DNA from: an uncultured Prochlorococcus sp.
Lineage (GTDB): Bacteria > Cyanobacteriota > Cyanobacteriia > PCC-6307 > Cyanobiaceae
Direction of reading: 5' to 3'
Assembly: GCA_902595175.1 (NCBI GenBank)
Contig: CACJPB010000002.1
Coordinates: forward strand, 1-64,000
DNA: 64,000 nucleotides
Under the pieces are notes generated by a model, which saw nothing but the letters and a program-made list of their open reading frames with translations, had not been told where the DNA came from and did no database searches. This document shows positions 50,832 to 61,717 of this stretch, one piece after another. How positions within the stretch are numbered: position 1 is the stretch's first letter; every line of letters starts with the position of its first letter. The position numbers and the translations under genes are program-made.

Positions 50832-52385
50832 ATGTCTCCATTAGCTTTAATAAGTGTCTCTGATAAAAAAAATATAATCCCATTTTGTAAGGAATTGGTA
50901 GAGCAATTTAATTATAAAATTCTATCAAGTGGAGGAACTGCCAAACATCTTATGGATGCTAAAATTCCAGTTATTACGGTCGCTGATTTTACTAATTCTC
51001 CAGAAATTCTTGGAGGAAGAGTTAAAACTTTACATCCAAAAATACACGGCGGAATATTAGCTAAAAGAACTGATGAGGAACATAAAAAAGATATACAAGC
51101 TAACAATCTTGATTTCATTGACTTAGTAGTTGTAAATTTATATCCTTTTAAAAAAACTGTAGAGCAGGGAGCTAAATGGGAAGATGCTATTGAAAATATC
51201 GATATTGGAGGGCCATCTATGATTCGTTCTGCAGCTAAAAATCATAAAGATGTTTCCGTTTTAGTGGATCCTAGTCAGTATCAAAATTTTCTTGAAGAAA
51301 GTAAAAAAGGTGAATTGAAAGACTCATATAAAGCAAAATTAGCCTTTGAGGCTTTTCAACATACAGCAGACTATGACACTGCAATATCTAATTGGATAAG
51401 AAAAGAGAGAGATTTACAATCTTCCAAATATATTGAATCTTATCCACTAATCAAAACCTTAAGATATGGGGAGAATCCACATCAAAAAGCTTTCTGGTAT
51501 GGTTCAAGCAACATTGGATGGAACTCAGCAGAACAATTGCAAGGCAAAGACTTAAGTTACAACAATCTATTAGATCTAGAGTCGGCACTTTCAACAGTTT
51601 TAGAATTTGGCTACAAAGAAAAAGAGGAACTTTCAACCGATATGTTTGCCTCTGTTATTTTAAAACACAATAATCCTTGTGGTGCATCAATAAGTAATTC
51701 AGCTTCCCAAGCATTTTTAAATGCTTTGGAATGCGACTCTGTTAGTGCATTTGGAGGCATAGTTGCTTTTAATTCAAATGTTGATGGTGAGACCGCAATT
51801 CACCTCAAGGATATTTTCTTAGAGTGTGTCGTCGCTCCATCTTTTGATAAGGAAGCTTTAGAAATTTTAAAAGTTAAAAAGAATTTAAGAATTTTAAAGT
51901 TTTCAAAGGATAAACTTCCAAAAAAGAATCAAAATTCTATTAAATCAATAATGGGAGGCTTACTGGTTCAAGACACTGACGATAGTGAAGAAAAAACTGA
52001 AAATTGGATTTCAGTAACTAATAAAAAACCAAGTAATCAAATTCACTTAGATCTAAATTTTGCATGGAAAATTTGTAAACACGTGAAATCTAATGCAATT
52101 GTTATTGCAAAAGACCAAAAAACTATTGGTATTGGAGCTGGACAAATGAATAGAGTTGGAGCAGCAAAAATTGCATTAAAGGCTGCTGAAAGGTTATGTT
52201 CCGATGCTGTCTTAGCTAGCGATGGGTTTTTCCCATTTGCAGATACTGTAGAACTAGCAAATGAATATGGTATAAAAGCTATTATTCAACCTGGAGGAAG
52301 TCTTAGAGACCAAGAAAGTATTGATATGTGTAATTCAAAAGGAATCTCAATGGTATTTACTCAAAAAAGGCATTTTTTACATTAA
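50832..52385 (+). CDS. purH: Bifunctional AICAR formyltransferase/IMP cyclohydrolase
   Basis: ALISVSDKKNIIPFCKEL; SSGGTAKHL; GGRVKTLHPKIHGGIL; LRYGENPHQKAFWY. Confidence 0.98.
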   Translation: MSPLALISVSDKKNIIPFCKELVEQFNYKILSSGGTAKHLMDAKIPVITVADFTNSPEILGGRVKTLHPKIHGGILAKRTDEEHKKDIQANNLDFIDLVVVNLYPFKKTVEQGAKWEDAIENIDIGGPSMIRSAAKNHKDVSVLVDPSQYQNFLEESKKGELKDSYKAKLAFEAFQHTADYDTAISNWIRKERDLQSSKYIESYPLIKTLRYGENPHQKAFWYGSSNIGWNSAEQLQGKDLSYNNLLDLESALSTVLEFGYKEKEELSTDMFASVILKHNNPCGASISNSASQAFLNALECDSVSAFGGIVAFNSNVDGETAIHLKDIFLECVVAPSFDKEALEILKVKKNLRILKFSKDKLPKKNQNSIKSIMGGLLVQDTDDSEEKTENWISVTNKKPSNQIHLDLNFAWKICKHVKSNAIVIAKDQKTIGIGAGQMNRVGAAKIALKAAERLCSDAVLASDGFFPFADTVELANEYGIKAIIQPGGSLRDQESIDMCNSKGISMVFTQKRHFLH

Positions 52386-52386
52386 C

Positions 52387-52947
52387 TTATGTTGATTTTG
52401 GATAATATGTTATCTTGTTAGTCTTTCTGAATAAAGATAGCCTGCCTGGACCTGCACATAGAAAGTAGAGAGAAATAGCGCCATATATGAAAGACAACTC
52501 GAAAGCATAATTATGACCTTCAACCACTGCTAGAGGAAAACCTTCTAATCCAGTATCAAGGAGATGAAAATAAACAGCAAACGCCATGGTAGAGAATAGA
52601 CCAAGAGAAGAAAGCCTCGCAAATATTCCTAAGGCCAATCCTACTGGACATACTAATTGGGTAATTGCTGCTCCAAAAGTCCAAATAACAGGATCACCAG
52701 GCAAAAATGGGAAATACTTACCAACTACAAACTCAGCAAAACCCTGCGGATCTTGAAGTTTTTCAAGTCCATGATGGATCATCAAGGCACAAAACCCTAT
52801 TCTTAAAACAAAAATCGATAGTTCCCCAAGGATATTTACCTCTGACCCTGAAGATGAATTGGCAACCACAACTTCAACCTTTTGGGGAGCTTTAGTTCTA
52901 TTCATACTTGCAGTTTGAACCTGATTAGTTTGTGAATTGTCTTCCAT
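52387..52947 (-). CDS. DoxX family membrane protein
   Basis: ILRIGFCALMIHHGLEKLQDPQGFAEFVVGKYFPFLPGDPVIWTFGAAITQLVCPVGLALGIFARLS. Confidence 0.85.
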   Translation of the reverse strand: MEDNSQTNQVQTASMNRTKAPQKVEVVVANSSSGSEVNILGELSIFVLRIGFCALMIHHGLEKLQDPQGFAEFVVGKYFPFLPGDPVIWTFGAAITQLVCPVGLALGIFARLSSLGLFSTMAFAVYFHLLDTGLEGFPLAVVEGHNYAFELSFIYGAISLYFLCAGPGRLSLFRKTNKITYYPKST

Positions 52948-53050
52948 ACTTCATTAATTTTTCATTATTCTAGTTAATAAAGTAGATCTTTTGGAATTAT
53001 CTGACTAATAAATTAAAAAAACTAAGCAAATTTATAAATGAATAACAAAT

Positions 53051-54247
53051 TCAGGAAGCAATATCAATTAACTTTTCAATAACATCTGCAACAACCTTAT
53101 CAGGAGTGGATGCACCTGAAGTAATTCCAACATTAATTTTTCCTCTAGGTAGAAAATTATTCTTAAGTTCTAATTCTGATCCTAGTGGTTTATGAAATAT
53201 TGAGTTTTCTTTAACTGATATCCTCTCTGGCGTATCAATGTGAAAAGAAGAAATATTTTTAGTAATCGCTATTTCTTGTAGGTGAGTAGTATTGGAAGAA
53301 TTGAAACCTCCAATAACTACTAAAATATCAAGGTCTTCGTCAACCAAAGAGAACATTGCATCTTGTCTTTCTTCAGTAGCGTCACAAATAGTATTAAAAG
53401 CTAAAAAGTGACTATTTAAGTTTTCTGGCCCAAATTTTTTTAACATAGTCCTTTCAAAAACCTTTCCAATTTCTTCAGTCTCGCTCTTAAGCATTGTTGT
53501 CTGGTTTGCAACTCCCACTCTATCTAAATCTTTATCAGGATCAAACCCGTTAGAGCAAGCTTTAGCAAATTTATTCATAAACTCATTTCTATTACCTCTA
53601 CCCAGAATATATTCAGATACGTAATTTGCTTCTTCAAGATCAAGTACAACTAAATATTTACCTGCGAATGAACTTGTGGCGAGAGTCTCTTCATGCTTAA
53701 ATTTTCCGTGAATAATAGATGTGAAAACATGTTTTTTATGTTTTTCAACTGTATGCCAAACCTTAGAAACCCATGGACAAGTTGTATCAATAATATGACA
53801 ACCTTTTTCATGCAAGAGTTTCATTTCTTGAACAGTAGCTCCGAAAGCAGGAAGTATAACAACATCCCCATTAGACACTAGAGAAAAATCTTTGATTCCA
53901 TTTTTAGCTGAAATGAATTTCACATTCATTTTTCTTAAATGATCATTAACTGAAGGATTATGAATTATTTCGTTCGTTATCCAAATATTCTCATTAGGGT
54001 AATGTCTTCTAGTTTCATAAGCCATTGCTACAGCTCTTTCAACTCCCCAACAGAATCCAAAGGCTTGAGCCAACTTAATATTTAGTCTGCCTTTAGTGTA
54101 AGTAAAACCATTATCTCTAATAGAACTTATCAAATCACTTTGGTAAGCTTCTTCTAACGCTTGAGCTCTTTTTGTTGGAGAATCGAAACCCCTTCTATTG
54201 TATCTATCAGAATGATGAAGGGATCTTCTAAAGGCTTGAGTATCCAT
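53051..54247 (-). CDS. ispH: 4-hydroxy-3-methylbut-2-enyl diphosphate reductase
   Basis: [49 protein letters not shown]. Confidence 0.97.
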   Translation of the reverse strand: MDTQAFRRSLHHSDRYNRRGFDSPTKRAQALEEAYQSDLISSIRDNGFTYTKGRLNIKLAQAFGFCWGVERAVAMAYETRRHYPNENIWITNEIIHNPSVNDHLRKMNVKFISAKNGIKDFSLVSNGDVVILPAFGATVQEMKLLHEKGCHIIDTTCPWVSKVWHTVEKHKKHVFTSIIHGKFKHEETLATSSFAGKYLVVLDLEEANYVSEYILGRGNRNEFMNKFAKACSNGFDPDKDLDRVGVANQTTMLKSETEEIGKVFERTMLKKFGPENLNSHFLAFNTICDATEERQDAMFSLVDEDLDILVVIGGFNSSNTTHLQEIAITKNISSFHIDTPERISVKENSIFHKPLGSELELKNNFLPRGKINVGITSGASTPDKVVADVIEKLIDIAS

Positions 54248-54282
54248 CTTTTTATATTACAATGTTTTAAATAATTTTTCGT

Positions 54283-54316
54283 AAAAAAAAGAAACCTGAC
54301 ATAAGTCAGGTTTCTT
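54283..54316 (-). terminator. Rho-independent terminator of amt
   Basis: GAAACCTGAC-ATAA-GTCAGGTTTC perfect 10-bp stem with an A-run on the + strand (U-run on the - transcript). Confidence 0.88.
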
Positions 54317-54335
54317 AAATAGATTTTTAGTTAGA

Positions 54336-55796
54336 TTATTTAGCAGATGCAAAGTCTGGATATGCTTCCATTCCATGCTCTCCAATATCTAAGCCTTGAG
54401 TCTCTTCCTCTTCAGATACTCGGATTCCACCGAATAATCCTCCAATTACAGACCAGGCGATCCAGCAAGTAACTAGTGTCCAAATAGCATAAGCTGCGGC
54501 ACCAAGAGCTTGAACTAGAAGAAGGGTAATACCTCCGCCATTGAACAATCCCATACCTGCTCCATCACCTTGTACAGCTGTACCCCAAAGACCGATAACA
54601 ACAGTACCCCATACACCACATACTCCGTGAACAGAGAATGCGCCTACAGGATCATCGATCTCAGCGGCATCAAGTGCTGCAACAGAAAATACAACGATTA
54701 TTCCGCCGACTAGTCCTGCGAACCAGGCTCCAGCAAGAGTCATATCACCGCAACCAGCAGTGATACTAACCAAACCCGCAAGGATTCCGTTAATTATCAT
54801 TGTAAGATCAGGCTTACCAGAAGTTAATGTTGAAACAATAGTTGCACCAATAGCTCCAGCTGCTGCTGCCAAAGTAGTTGTTACAGCAACATATGGAACC
54901 CATTGATCCATAGCAAGTTGAGAACCGGGGTTGAATCCGTACCAACCTATCCATAGAACTAATGCACCTAAAGTAGCTATAGCCATATTGTGTCCTGGCA
55001 TAGCCTGTGGTTTGCCATCAGAGTATTTGCCAATTCTTGGTCCAAGAAGCATAGCTCCTACAAGACCTGCCCATGCTCCAACTGAGTGAACGATTGAAGA
55101 ACCAGCAAAATCAACAAACCCTAAAGAATCAAGCCAACCACCATTCCATTTCCAGCTACCAGCAATTGGATATATAAATGCAGTTAATACAACAGCAAAA
55201 ACAACAAATTCTCCAAATTTAACTCTTTCAGCAACAAGACCGGAAACGATAGTTGCTGCAGTTCCTGCAAAAGCAGACTGGAACAAGAAATCAACAGTTG
55301 GAACTAATCCAGCATCAGTTACCATATCTGCAGTAACTGTTGGATCAAAAAATAAGCCGCCAAAATAAAGCCAGCCGTCAGCAACACTTCCTCCGTACAT
55401 TAATGAATAGCCGATAAACCAATAAGAAGTTACAGCTAGAGCAAATACAAAGAGGTTTTTAGCAAGGATGTTAACAGCGTTCTTAGAACGGCACATACCT
55501 GCCTCAACCATAGCGAAACCGGCGTTCATAAAGATCACTAAAATAGTAGCGATCAAAAGCCATAAATTGTTAGCAAGAAAAGCTGCATTCAACTCAGGTA
55601 AATCAGCTGCGTGAGCTGAAAGATTAAAAATACCTAAACCAAACAAAGCTAGGGGAACAGTTGCAAGCCACAACATAGAGCGGTTTGAACTAAATCCTCG
55701 AATACTCCTCAAAAGGAGCATAGGTCCGTTAACAAGACTTGCATCTTGAAGTTTGGACCTAGAGCGCCTTTGAGGCGTTTGCAAAGCAGTGGTCAT
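54336..55796 (-). CDS. amt1: Ammonium transporter
   Basis: NLWLLIATILVIFMNAGFAMVEAGMCRSKNAVNILAKN; VHSVGAWAGLVGAMLLGPRIGKY; DDPVGAFSVHGVCGVWGT. Confidence 0.97.
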   Translation of the reverse strand: MTTALQTPQRRSRSKLQDASLVNGPMLLLRSIRGFSSNRSMLWLATVPLALFGLGIFNLSAHAADLPELNAAFLANNLWLLIATILVIFMNAGFAMVEAGMCRSKNAVNILAKNLFVFALAVTSYWFIGYSLMYGGSVADGWLYFGGLFFDPTVTADMVTDAGLVPTVDFLFQSAFAGTAATIVSGLVAERVKFGEFVVFAVVLTAFIYPIAGSWKWNGGWLDSLGFVDFAGSSIVHSVGAWAGLVGAMLLGPRIGKYSDGKPQAMPGHNMAIATLGALVLWIGWYGFNPGSQLAMDQWVPYVAVTTTLAAAAGAIGATIVSTLTSGKPDLTMIINGILAGLVSITAGCGDMTLAGAWFAGLVGGIIVVFSVAALDAAEIDDPVGAFSVHGVCGVWGTVVIGLWGTAVQGDGAGMGLFNGGGITLLLVQALGAAAYAIWTLVTCWIAWSVIGGLFGGIRVSEEEETQGLDIGEHGMEAYPDFASAK

Positions 55797-55879
55797 AAAA
55801 AAAAATTAGATCTGCAAAAAAACAGTTTGTGCTGTTTCCTTTCAAATTTAAATTTATTCAAAAAACTTATCCGTGTCTA

Positions 55880-55893
55880 GTAGTTGTTTATAC
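55880..55893 (-). promoter_or_regulatory. NtcA-binding box upstream of amt
   Basis: GTA-N8-TAC: GTATAAACAACTAC on the - strand, with a -10-like AT-rich element about 22 nt downstream toward amt. Confidence 0.75.
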
Positions 55894-55976
55894 CATTTTT
55901 ATAGTTGCACCTTAAAATTTATTTGTTAGATTTAAAAATATTTTTTCTTTGGATTTCAAAATATCAAGTTTTTCGG

Positions 55977-56717
55977 TTATTTTAGAGGTTTAATTCCATT
56001 CCATGATACGTGGTCTTTATGAAATTCAAAAGAACATGGAATTGTTATCATTCCTGCATTTAAAGATTCTCTAAAAAGACTGCCGTATAAGGGGTCTGCA
56101 TCATCTCCAGGGGCAAAAAAACAAGCATCTTTTCTTGTAATACATAGTACTAAAACACTTTTACTTTCAGGAATTAATTCCTTTAATTCCATCAGGTGTT
56201 TTTGGCCTCTTTTCGTTACTGTATCTGGGAATAGAGCTACATTTTCTTTAATCCAAGTCGTATTTTTAACCTCTATATAAATGTTACGTTTATCAGGATT
56301 TGAAGATTTTGGAGTTACAAAAAAGTCAATTCTGCTTTTTTTATCATTTCCATAAGGGACTTCAGGTTTAATAGTCTCTATTTCCCCTATTATTTTGTTT
56401 AACAAATTTTTCTCAATAACCTTTTTGATTAACTTATTAGCAAATAAAGTATTAATTCCCACCCAAACCTCCTCATTTTTTTCATCTAAAACACATATCT
56501 GTTCCCAAGTAAAAGGTATTTTTCTTTTTGGAGAAGGGGAAACACTTATTCTTACTTTTGCTCCCTCACTTAAAAGTCCCTTCATTGGCCCTGTATTAGC
56601 ACAATGAGCAGTTACTACCTCTCCACTCTTTAATTTTATATCTGCAAGAAACCTTTTATACCTCTTAATTAAAATACCCTCAATTAATGGCTCAAATTCA
56701 ATTATCCGATCATTCAT
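55977..56717 (-). CDS. sfsA: SfsA family (sugar fermentation stimulation) protein
   Basis: [63 protein letters not shown]. Confidence 0.94.
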   Translation of the reverse strand: MNDRIIEFEPLIEGILIKRYKRFLADIKLKSGEVVTAHCANTGPMKGLLSEGAKVRISVSPSPKRKIPFTWEQICVLDEKNEEVWVGINTLFANKLIKKVIEKNLLNKIIGEIETIKPEVPYGNDKKSRIDFFVTPKSSNPDKRNIYIEVKNTTWIKENVALFPDTVTKRGQKHLMELKELIPESKSVLVLCITRKDACFFAPGDDADPLYGSLFRESLNAGMITIPCSFEFHKDHVSWNGIKPLK

Positions 56718-56786
56718 GATATGTCGTTAGTTAAAAATCAAATATAATTAAAACTTAAACTTCTTGAAAAATTTAGACAAATATAA

Positions 56787-58370
56787 ATGCATTCATTTTT
56801 AAAAAATAATGTTTTTTCAATTTCATTTGGTACAAGTCTTAGTAAATTAGTTGGATGCATAAGACAAATATTCATAGCTGCTGCTTTTGGAGTTGGCGTA
56901 ACATACGACGCATTTAATTATGCCTATATAATTCCAGGTTTTTTGCTAATAATCATTGGAGGGATTAATGGTCCATTACACAACGCGGTCGTTGCAGTTC
57001 TAACTCCCCTTAACAAAAAAAATGGAGGAATTATTTTAACGCAAGTAAGCATAAAACTTTCAATATTATTATTTGGTTTAGCTATATTGATTTACTTTAA
57101 TTCCAGTTTTTTAATTGAATTATTAGCACCCAATTTAAGTTACGAAGCTAAATCTATTGCCACTTACCAATTACAAATACTTACACCTTGCATCCCTTTA
57201 TCCGGCTTCATAGGTTTAAGTTTTGGCGCCTTAAATTCCCAAAGAAAATTCTTTTTATCAAGTATAAGTCCTGCAATAACAAGCGTAACTATTATTTTTT
57301 TTATTTTATTTAGTTGGATTTTCAACCAAGAAAATACATCTTCCAATTTCTTGACTTACACGGGATTACTGGCATTTGCAACTTTGACAGGAACTTTAAT
57401 TCAGTTTGTTGTTCAAATTTGGGAAATAAATAAAATTGGTCTCTTGAGATTAGAGTCAACCTTCAATTTATTTAAAGATGAAGAGAGTAGAATTTTCAAA
57501 CTAATTATTCCAGCATCTATCTCATCAGGTTTAAGTCAAATTAATGTTTTTATCGATATGTTTTTCGCTTCAAGTTTTCAAGGCGCAGCATCTGGACTAG
57601 CTTACGGAAACTTTCTTATTCAAGCCCCCTTAGGCATATTATCTAACTCCTTGATTCTGCCATTACTTCCAAAATTTTCTAAATTAAGAAGTGAAAAAGA
57701 CAAAAGAGGTCTCCAAAAAAAATTGATATCTGGGGTAGAGTACTGTTTCTTGACAGCTATTTTTTTAACCGGATTTTTCATAACATTCAATAATCAAATA
57801 GTACAATTAGTTTTTCAAAGAGGATCTTTTGATTATTCAGCAACTTTAAAAGTAAAAAATATATTAATTGCTTATGCAGTTGGCATACCATTTTATCTTT
57901 ATAGAGATTTATTAGTAAGAACTTACTATTCAATAGAAAAAACAAACTTCCCTTTTAAGTCTTCATTTGCAGGGATAATATTTAATATTTTTTTTGATTG
58001 GTTTTTAATTGGTGCCCCAATTAAGAATTTTGGGAATCTTTCTCCATATAATTTCGGAGTTGTGGGGATAATTTTATCTTCAGTAATAGTTAACTTTATA
58101 GTCTGTATTTTGCTTTCTTTTAATCTGCGAAATGAAGATATCCATTTACCTAACTTAGATTTATTGAGGAAAATTAGCCTCATGTCATTAGCAGCATTTA
58201 TAGGCAGCACACTTTGTTTTACTATTCTCCAAACTACAAATAACTTCAATTCAAATTTTGCAGAATTTTTATTATTAATATTTGGAACTCTAACTTTTTT
58301 TGTGATTTACTTTTTACTTACAAAATTCTTAAAAGTAAATAAATTTAAAGTTCAAAAAAAAGAGATTTAG
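56787..58370 (+). CDS. murJ: Lipid II flippase MurJ (MviN)
   Basis: SFGTSLSKLVGCIRQIFIAAAFGVGVTYDAFNYAYIIPGFL; multi-TM; LVFQRGSFD. Confidence 0.94.
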   Translation: MHSFLKNNVFSISFGTSLSKLVGCIRQIFIAAAFGVGVTYDAFNYAYIIPGFLLIIIGGINGPLHNAVVAVLTPLNKKNGGIILTQVSIKLSILLFGLAILIYFNSSFLIELLAPNLSYEAKSIATYQLQILTPCIPLSGFIGLSFGALNSQRKFFLSSISPAITSVTIIFFILFSWIFNQENTSSNFLTYTGLLAFATLTGTLIQFVVQIWEINKIGLLRLESTFNLFKDEESRIFKLIIPASISSGLSQINVFIDMFFASSFQGAASGLAYGNFLIQAPLGILSNSLILPLLPKFSKLRSEKDKRGLQKKLISGVEYCFLTAIFLTGFFITFNNQIVQLVFQRGSFDYSATLKVKNILIAYAVGIPFYLYRDLLVRTYYSIEKTNFPFKSSFAGIIFNIFFDWFLIGAPIKNFGNLSPYNFGVVGIILSSVIVNFIVCILLSFNLRNEDIHLPNLDLLRKISLMSLAAFIGSTLCFTILQTTNNFNSNFAEFLLLIFGTLTFFVIYFLLTKFLKVNKFKVQKKEI

Positions 58371-58373
58371 TTT

Positions 58374-58658
58374 TTAAAAAAAACTTTCCAAAATCTCCCC
58401 TAATTCTAGAATTTGTGAGTTAGTGATTAAATTAATCAGTGGAATACTATTAACACCATCCCCTACTTTTACATTTATTGCTTTCAGACTTAATTTTGCA
58501 GCCTCCAATGGGCCTTGATCTTTATTGCTGATGCATTCAATAGCAAGATGCCTAGCTAGGCCAGCGTCTCCAAGATACAAATTCCACTTTTCTATTTTTA
58601 TAAAAACCTTTTCGGAAATAACATTTTCTAGATCACTTATACTTACCTGAGAGTCCAT
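58374..58658 (-). CDS. Conserved hypothetical protein (DUF3181-like)
   Basis: 94 aa; IEKWNLYLGDAGLARHLAIECISNKDQGPLEAAKLSLKAINVKVGDG. Confidence 0.7.
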   Translation of the reverse strand: MDSQVSISDLENVISEKVFIKIEKWNLYLGDAGLARHLAIECISNKDQGPLEAAKLSLKAINVKVGDGVNSIPLINLITNSQILELGEILESFF

Positions 58659-58672
58659 AAATAGAAATTAAT

Positions 58673-58924
58673 TTAAGTTGATTGTTTTGAAGTATCTTTA
58701 GGTTTTTTTATAATTACGAAAAGTAAATGAGAGGCCAAAAGAACTGACCAGACAATTGCAAAATTATTAAAATAGCTGATTTCATATTTAATCTCTTTTA
58801 AAAGCCAAGTGCCACTTACAATGGCAGTAAATATCATGCAGTGAATAACAAAATTTACTATTCGAGAAAAATGTTTATATATAGGATCTTCTGAGTCACC
58901 ATTTCCGTACCACTTTATAGGCAT
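58673..58924 (-). CDS. Hypothetical membrane protein (83 aa)
   Basis: Two hydrophobic segments; MPIKWYGNGDSEDPIYKHFSRIVNFVIHCMIFTAIVSGTWLLKEI. Confidence 0.65.
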   Translation of the reverse strand: MPIKWYGNGDSEDPIYKHFSRIVNFVIHCMIFTAIVSGTWLLKEIKYEISYFNNFAIVWSVLLASHLLFVIIKKPKDTSKQST

Positions 58925-59010
58925 ATTAAAAATTAGATTGTTAATAATAGATATTTTACCCGAAATCTAGTTGACTAAGAGACCCTGAAACAGAGATATT
59001 ACATAATTAT

Positions 59011-59084
59011 GCGCCTGTAGCTCAGTGGATTAGAGCACCTGACTACGGATCAGGGTGTCGGGAGTTCGAATCTCTCCAGGCGCG
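59011..59084 (+). tRNA. tRNA-Arg (anticodon ACG)
   Basis: GCGCCTGTAGCTCAGTGGATTAGAGCACCTGACTACGGATCAGG...GGAGTTCGAATCTCTCCAGGCGCG. Confidence 0.95.
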
Positions 59085-59161
59085 TTTAAAATTCTGAAAT
59101 ATTCTTTTTATATTTTTCTAAAAAATATCGTTTATATTGTGGGTATTACTTATCTAATTCA

Positions 59162-60433
59162 ATGAATATCCTTCAAAATCTACAAGAAAGTGATCCAGTA
59201 ATATCAAATTTTATTAACTCTGAAAAAAATAGGCAGGAAACTCATCTTGAGTTAATCGCAAGCGAAAATTTCGCATCAATTGCCGTTATGCAGGCTCAAG
59301 GTTCCGTACTTACAAATAAATACGCCGAGGGATTACCCCAAAAAAGATATTACGGGGGATGTGAATTTGTTGATGAAATCGAAGAATTAGCTATTCAGAG
59401 AGCGAAAAAATTATTTAATGCAAATTGGGCTAATGTTCAACCCCATAGTGGAGCGCAGGCAAATGCTGCTGTTTTCCTAAGTCTACTTAAACCTGGCGAC
59501 ACAATCATGGGGATGGATTTATCTCATGGTGGACACCTAACTCATGGGTCTCCAGTAAATATGAGTGGTAAATGGTTCAATGCAGTTCACTATGGTGTAA
59601 ATAAAGAAACTAGTGAATTAAATTTTGATGAAATAAGAGAGAAAGCACTTGAAACAAAACCAAAATTAATCATATGTGGATATTCTGCTTATCCAAGAAC
59701 AATCGATTTTGAGTCATTTAGAAATATTGCAGATGAAGTTGGTGCATTCTTAATGGCTGATATTGCACACATCGCCGGTCTTGTAGCAAGTAAACTTCAC
59801 CCAAATCCAATACCATATTGTGATGTAGTAACCACAACTACTCATAAAACATTAAGAGGACCTAGAGGAGGACTTATCTTGTGTAAAGATGCAGAATTTG
59901 GAAAGAAATTTGATAAATCTGTTTTCCCTGGAACTCAGGGTGGTCCCCTCGAACATATAATTGCAGCTAAAGCAGTTGCATTTGGAGAAGCCTTGCAGCC
60001 AGATTTCGTTAATTATTCCCAACAAGTAATAAAAAATGCAAAAGTTCTAGCTTCAACTTTAATAAATAGAGGTATTAATATCGTTAGTGGAGGCAGTGAT
60101 AACCATATTGTTTTACTCGATTTAAGAAGTATCAATATGACTGGTAAGATTGCTGACTTACTTGTAAGTGAAGTGAATATCACTGCAAATAAAAATACTG
60201 TTCCATTTGACCCTGAATCACCTTTTGTAACCAGCGGACTAAGGTTGGGAACTGCTGCTCTAACTACTAGAGGCTTTAATGAGGATGCTTTTGCTGAAGT
60301 TGGTGAAATTATTGCTGATAGATTACTTAACCCAGACGATTCACTGATTGAAAGTAAATGTAAAGAAAGAGTATTAACCTTATGTAATCGTTTTCCTCTT
60401 TATGAAGGCAAACTTGAAGCATCAATTAAATGA
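59162..60433 (+). CDS. glyA: Serine hydroxymethyltransferase
   Basis: [61 protein letters not shown]. Confidence 0.98.
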   Translation: MNILQNLQESDPVISNFINSEKNRQETHLELIASENFASIAVMQAQGSVLTNKYAEGLPQKRYYGGCEFVDEIEELAIQRAKKLFNANWANVQPHSGAQANAAVFLSLLKPGDTIMGMDLSHGGHLTHGSPVNMSGKWFNAVHYGVNKETSELNFDEIREKALETKPKLIICGYSAYPRTIDFESFRNIADEVGAFLMADIAHIAGLVASKLHPNPIPYCDVVTTTTHKTLRGPRGGLILCKDAEFGKKFDKSVFPGTQGGPLEHIIAAKAVAFGEALQPDFVNYSQQVIKNAKVLASTLINRGINIVSGGSDNHIVLLDLRSINMTGKIADLLVSEVNITANKNTVPFDPESPFVTSGLRLGTAALTTRGFNEDAFAEVGEIIADRLLNPDDSLIESKCKERVLTLCNRFPLYEGKLEASIK

Positions 60434-61704
60434 GTCCTAACTCCAAGGGAGTTGAAATTCTTTCTATTGGAACAGAGCTACTCTTAGGAAATATTATCAA
60501 TACAAATGCTCAATGGATTTCTGAACAGTTATCTCAATTAGGCTTAAATCACTTTAGGCAATCAACTGTCGGTGATAATTGTGATCGAATTATAAAAGTA
60601 ATTCAAGAAATATCTAAAAGAAGTAATCTTCTAATTACAACTGGTGGCTTGGGACCCACCCCAGATGACTTAACTACTGAAGCAATAGCCAAATCTTTTA
60701 ATGTATCTCTTTTTGAAAGACCGCTTTTATGGGATGAAATTAAACAAAAACTTTCAAACTCAAAGCTCAAGGACGATTCCTCCAGCTTAAGGAAACAATG
60801 TTTCTTCCCAGAAAATGCTCAAATTATTAATAATCCTAGGGGCACTGCCCCAGGAATGATTTGGGAACCAGTAAAAGATTTTACTATCCTTACTTTCCCA
60901 GGAGTACCCAGTGAAATGAAAACTATGTGGGAAGAGACGGCGTATGATTTCATTAAAACCAAATTCTCAGATAATTATTCCTTTTTCTCAAATACTCTTA
61001 AATTTGCGGGTATTGGAGAATCAAGCGTTGCTGAAAAAATTAATGATCTATTAAATCTTAAAAACCCTACCGTTGCTCCATATGCAAATTTAGGAGAGGT
61101 TAAACTCAGAATCACCGCGCGAGCTAAGAACGACCTAGAAGCAAAAAATATAATTAAACCTATTAAAGAAAAATTAAAAAAAGATTTTTCAAAATTTATT
61201 TTTGGAGAGGATAATGATAGTCTTCCTAGCGTTTTAATAAAAGAATTAACCAAGAGGAACGAAACAATTGTTTTTGCTGAATCCTGCACCGGAGGCCTTC
61301 TATCTTCATCACTAACCTCAATATCAGGCTCATCTCAAGTTTTTCAAGGTAGTATTGTTTCCTATAGTAATGAACTAAAAAATTCATTATTAAATATTTC
61401 TAAAGAAAAGCTTACAAAATATGGAGCTGTTTCTGAAGAAGTTTGTGAGGCCATGGCAATTAATGTAAAAGAAAAATTAGGAGCAGATTGGGCAATAGCA
61501 ATTAGTGGAATAGCTGGGCCTAAAGGAGGCAGTCAAGATAAACCGGTTGGACTTGTCTATATTTCAATTTCAGGACCAAATAATCATATAACTAATATAA
61601 AAAAACTATTTAACTCAACACGAAATCGAATAGAAATTCAAAGACTAAGTGTAAATGTGTGTTTGAACAGCCTCCGATTAATCCTATTATCGAATAGTAA
61701 GTAA
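60430..61704 (+). CDS. cinA: CinA-like protein (competence/damage-inducible; nicotinamide-nucleotide amidase domain)
   Basis: [64 protein letters not shown]. Confidence 0.95.
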   Translation: MSPNSKGVEILSIGTELLLGNIINTNAQWISEQLSQLGLNHFRQSTVGDNCDRIIKVIQEISKRSNLLITTGGLGPTPDDLTTEAIAKSFNVSLFERPLLWDEIKQKLSNSKLKDDSSSLRKQCFFPENAQIINNPRGTAPGMIWEPVKDFTILTFPGVPSEMKTMWEETAYDFIKTKFSDNYSFFSNTLKFAGIGESSVAEKINDLLNLKNPTVAPYANLGEVKLRITARAKNDLEAKNIIKPIKEKLKKDFSKFIFGEDNDSLPSVLIKELTKRNETIVFAESCTGGLLSSSLTSISGSSQVFQGSIVSYSNELKNSLLNISKEKLTKYGAVSEEVCEAMAINVKEKLGADWAIAISGIAGPKGGSQDKPVGLVYISISGPNNHITNIKKLFNSTRNRIEIQRLSVNVCLNSLRLILLSNSK

Positions 61705-61717
61705 CTATTTTTACAAA

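Noticed and set aside
58925-59160. tRNA-Arg as a second integration site
   Set aside because: No duplicated 3' end of this tRNA was seen elsewhere in the window; neighbours are ordinary core genes.
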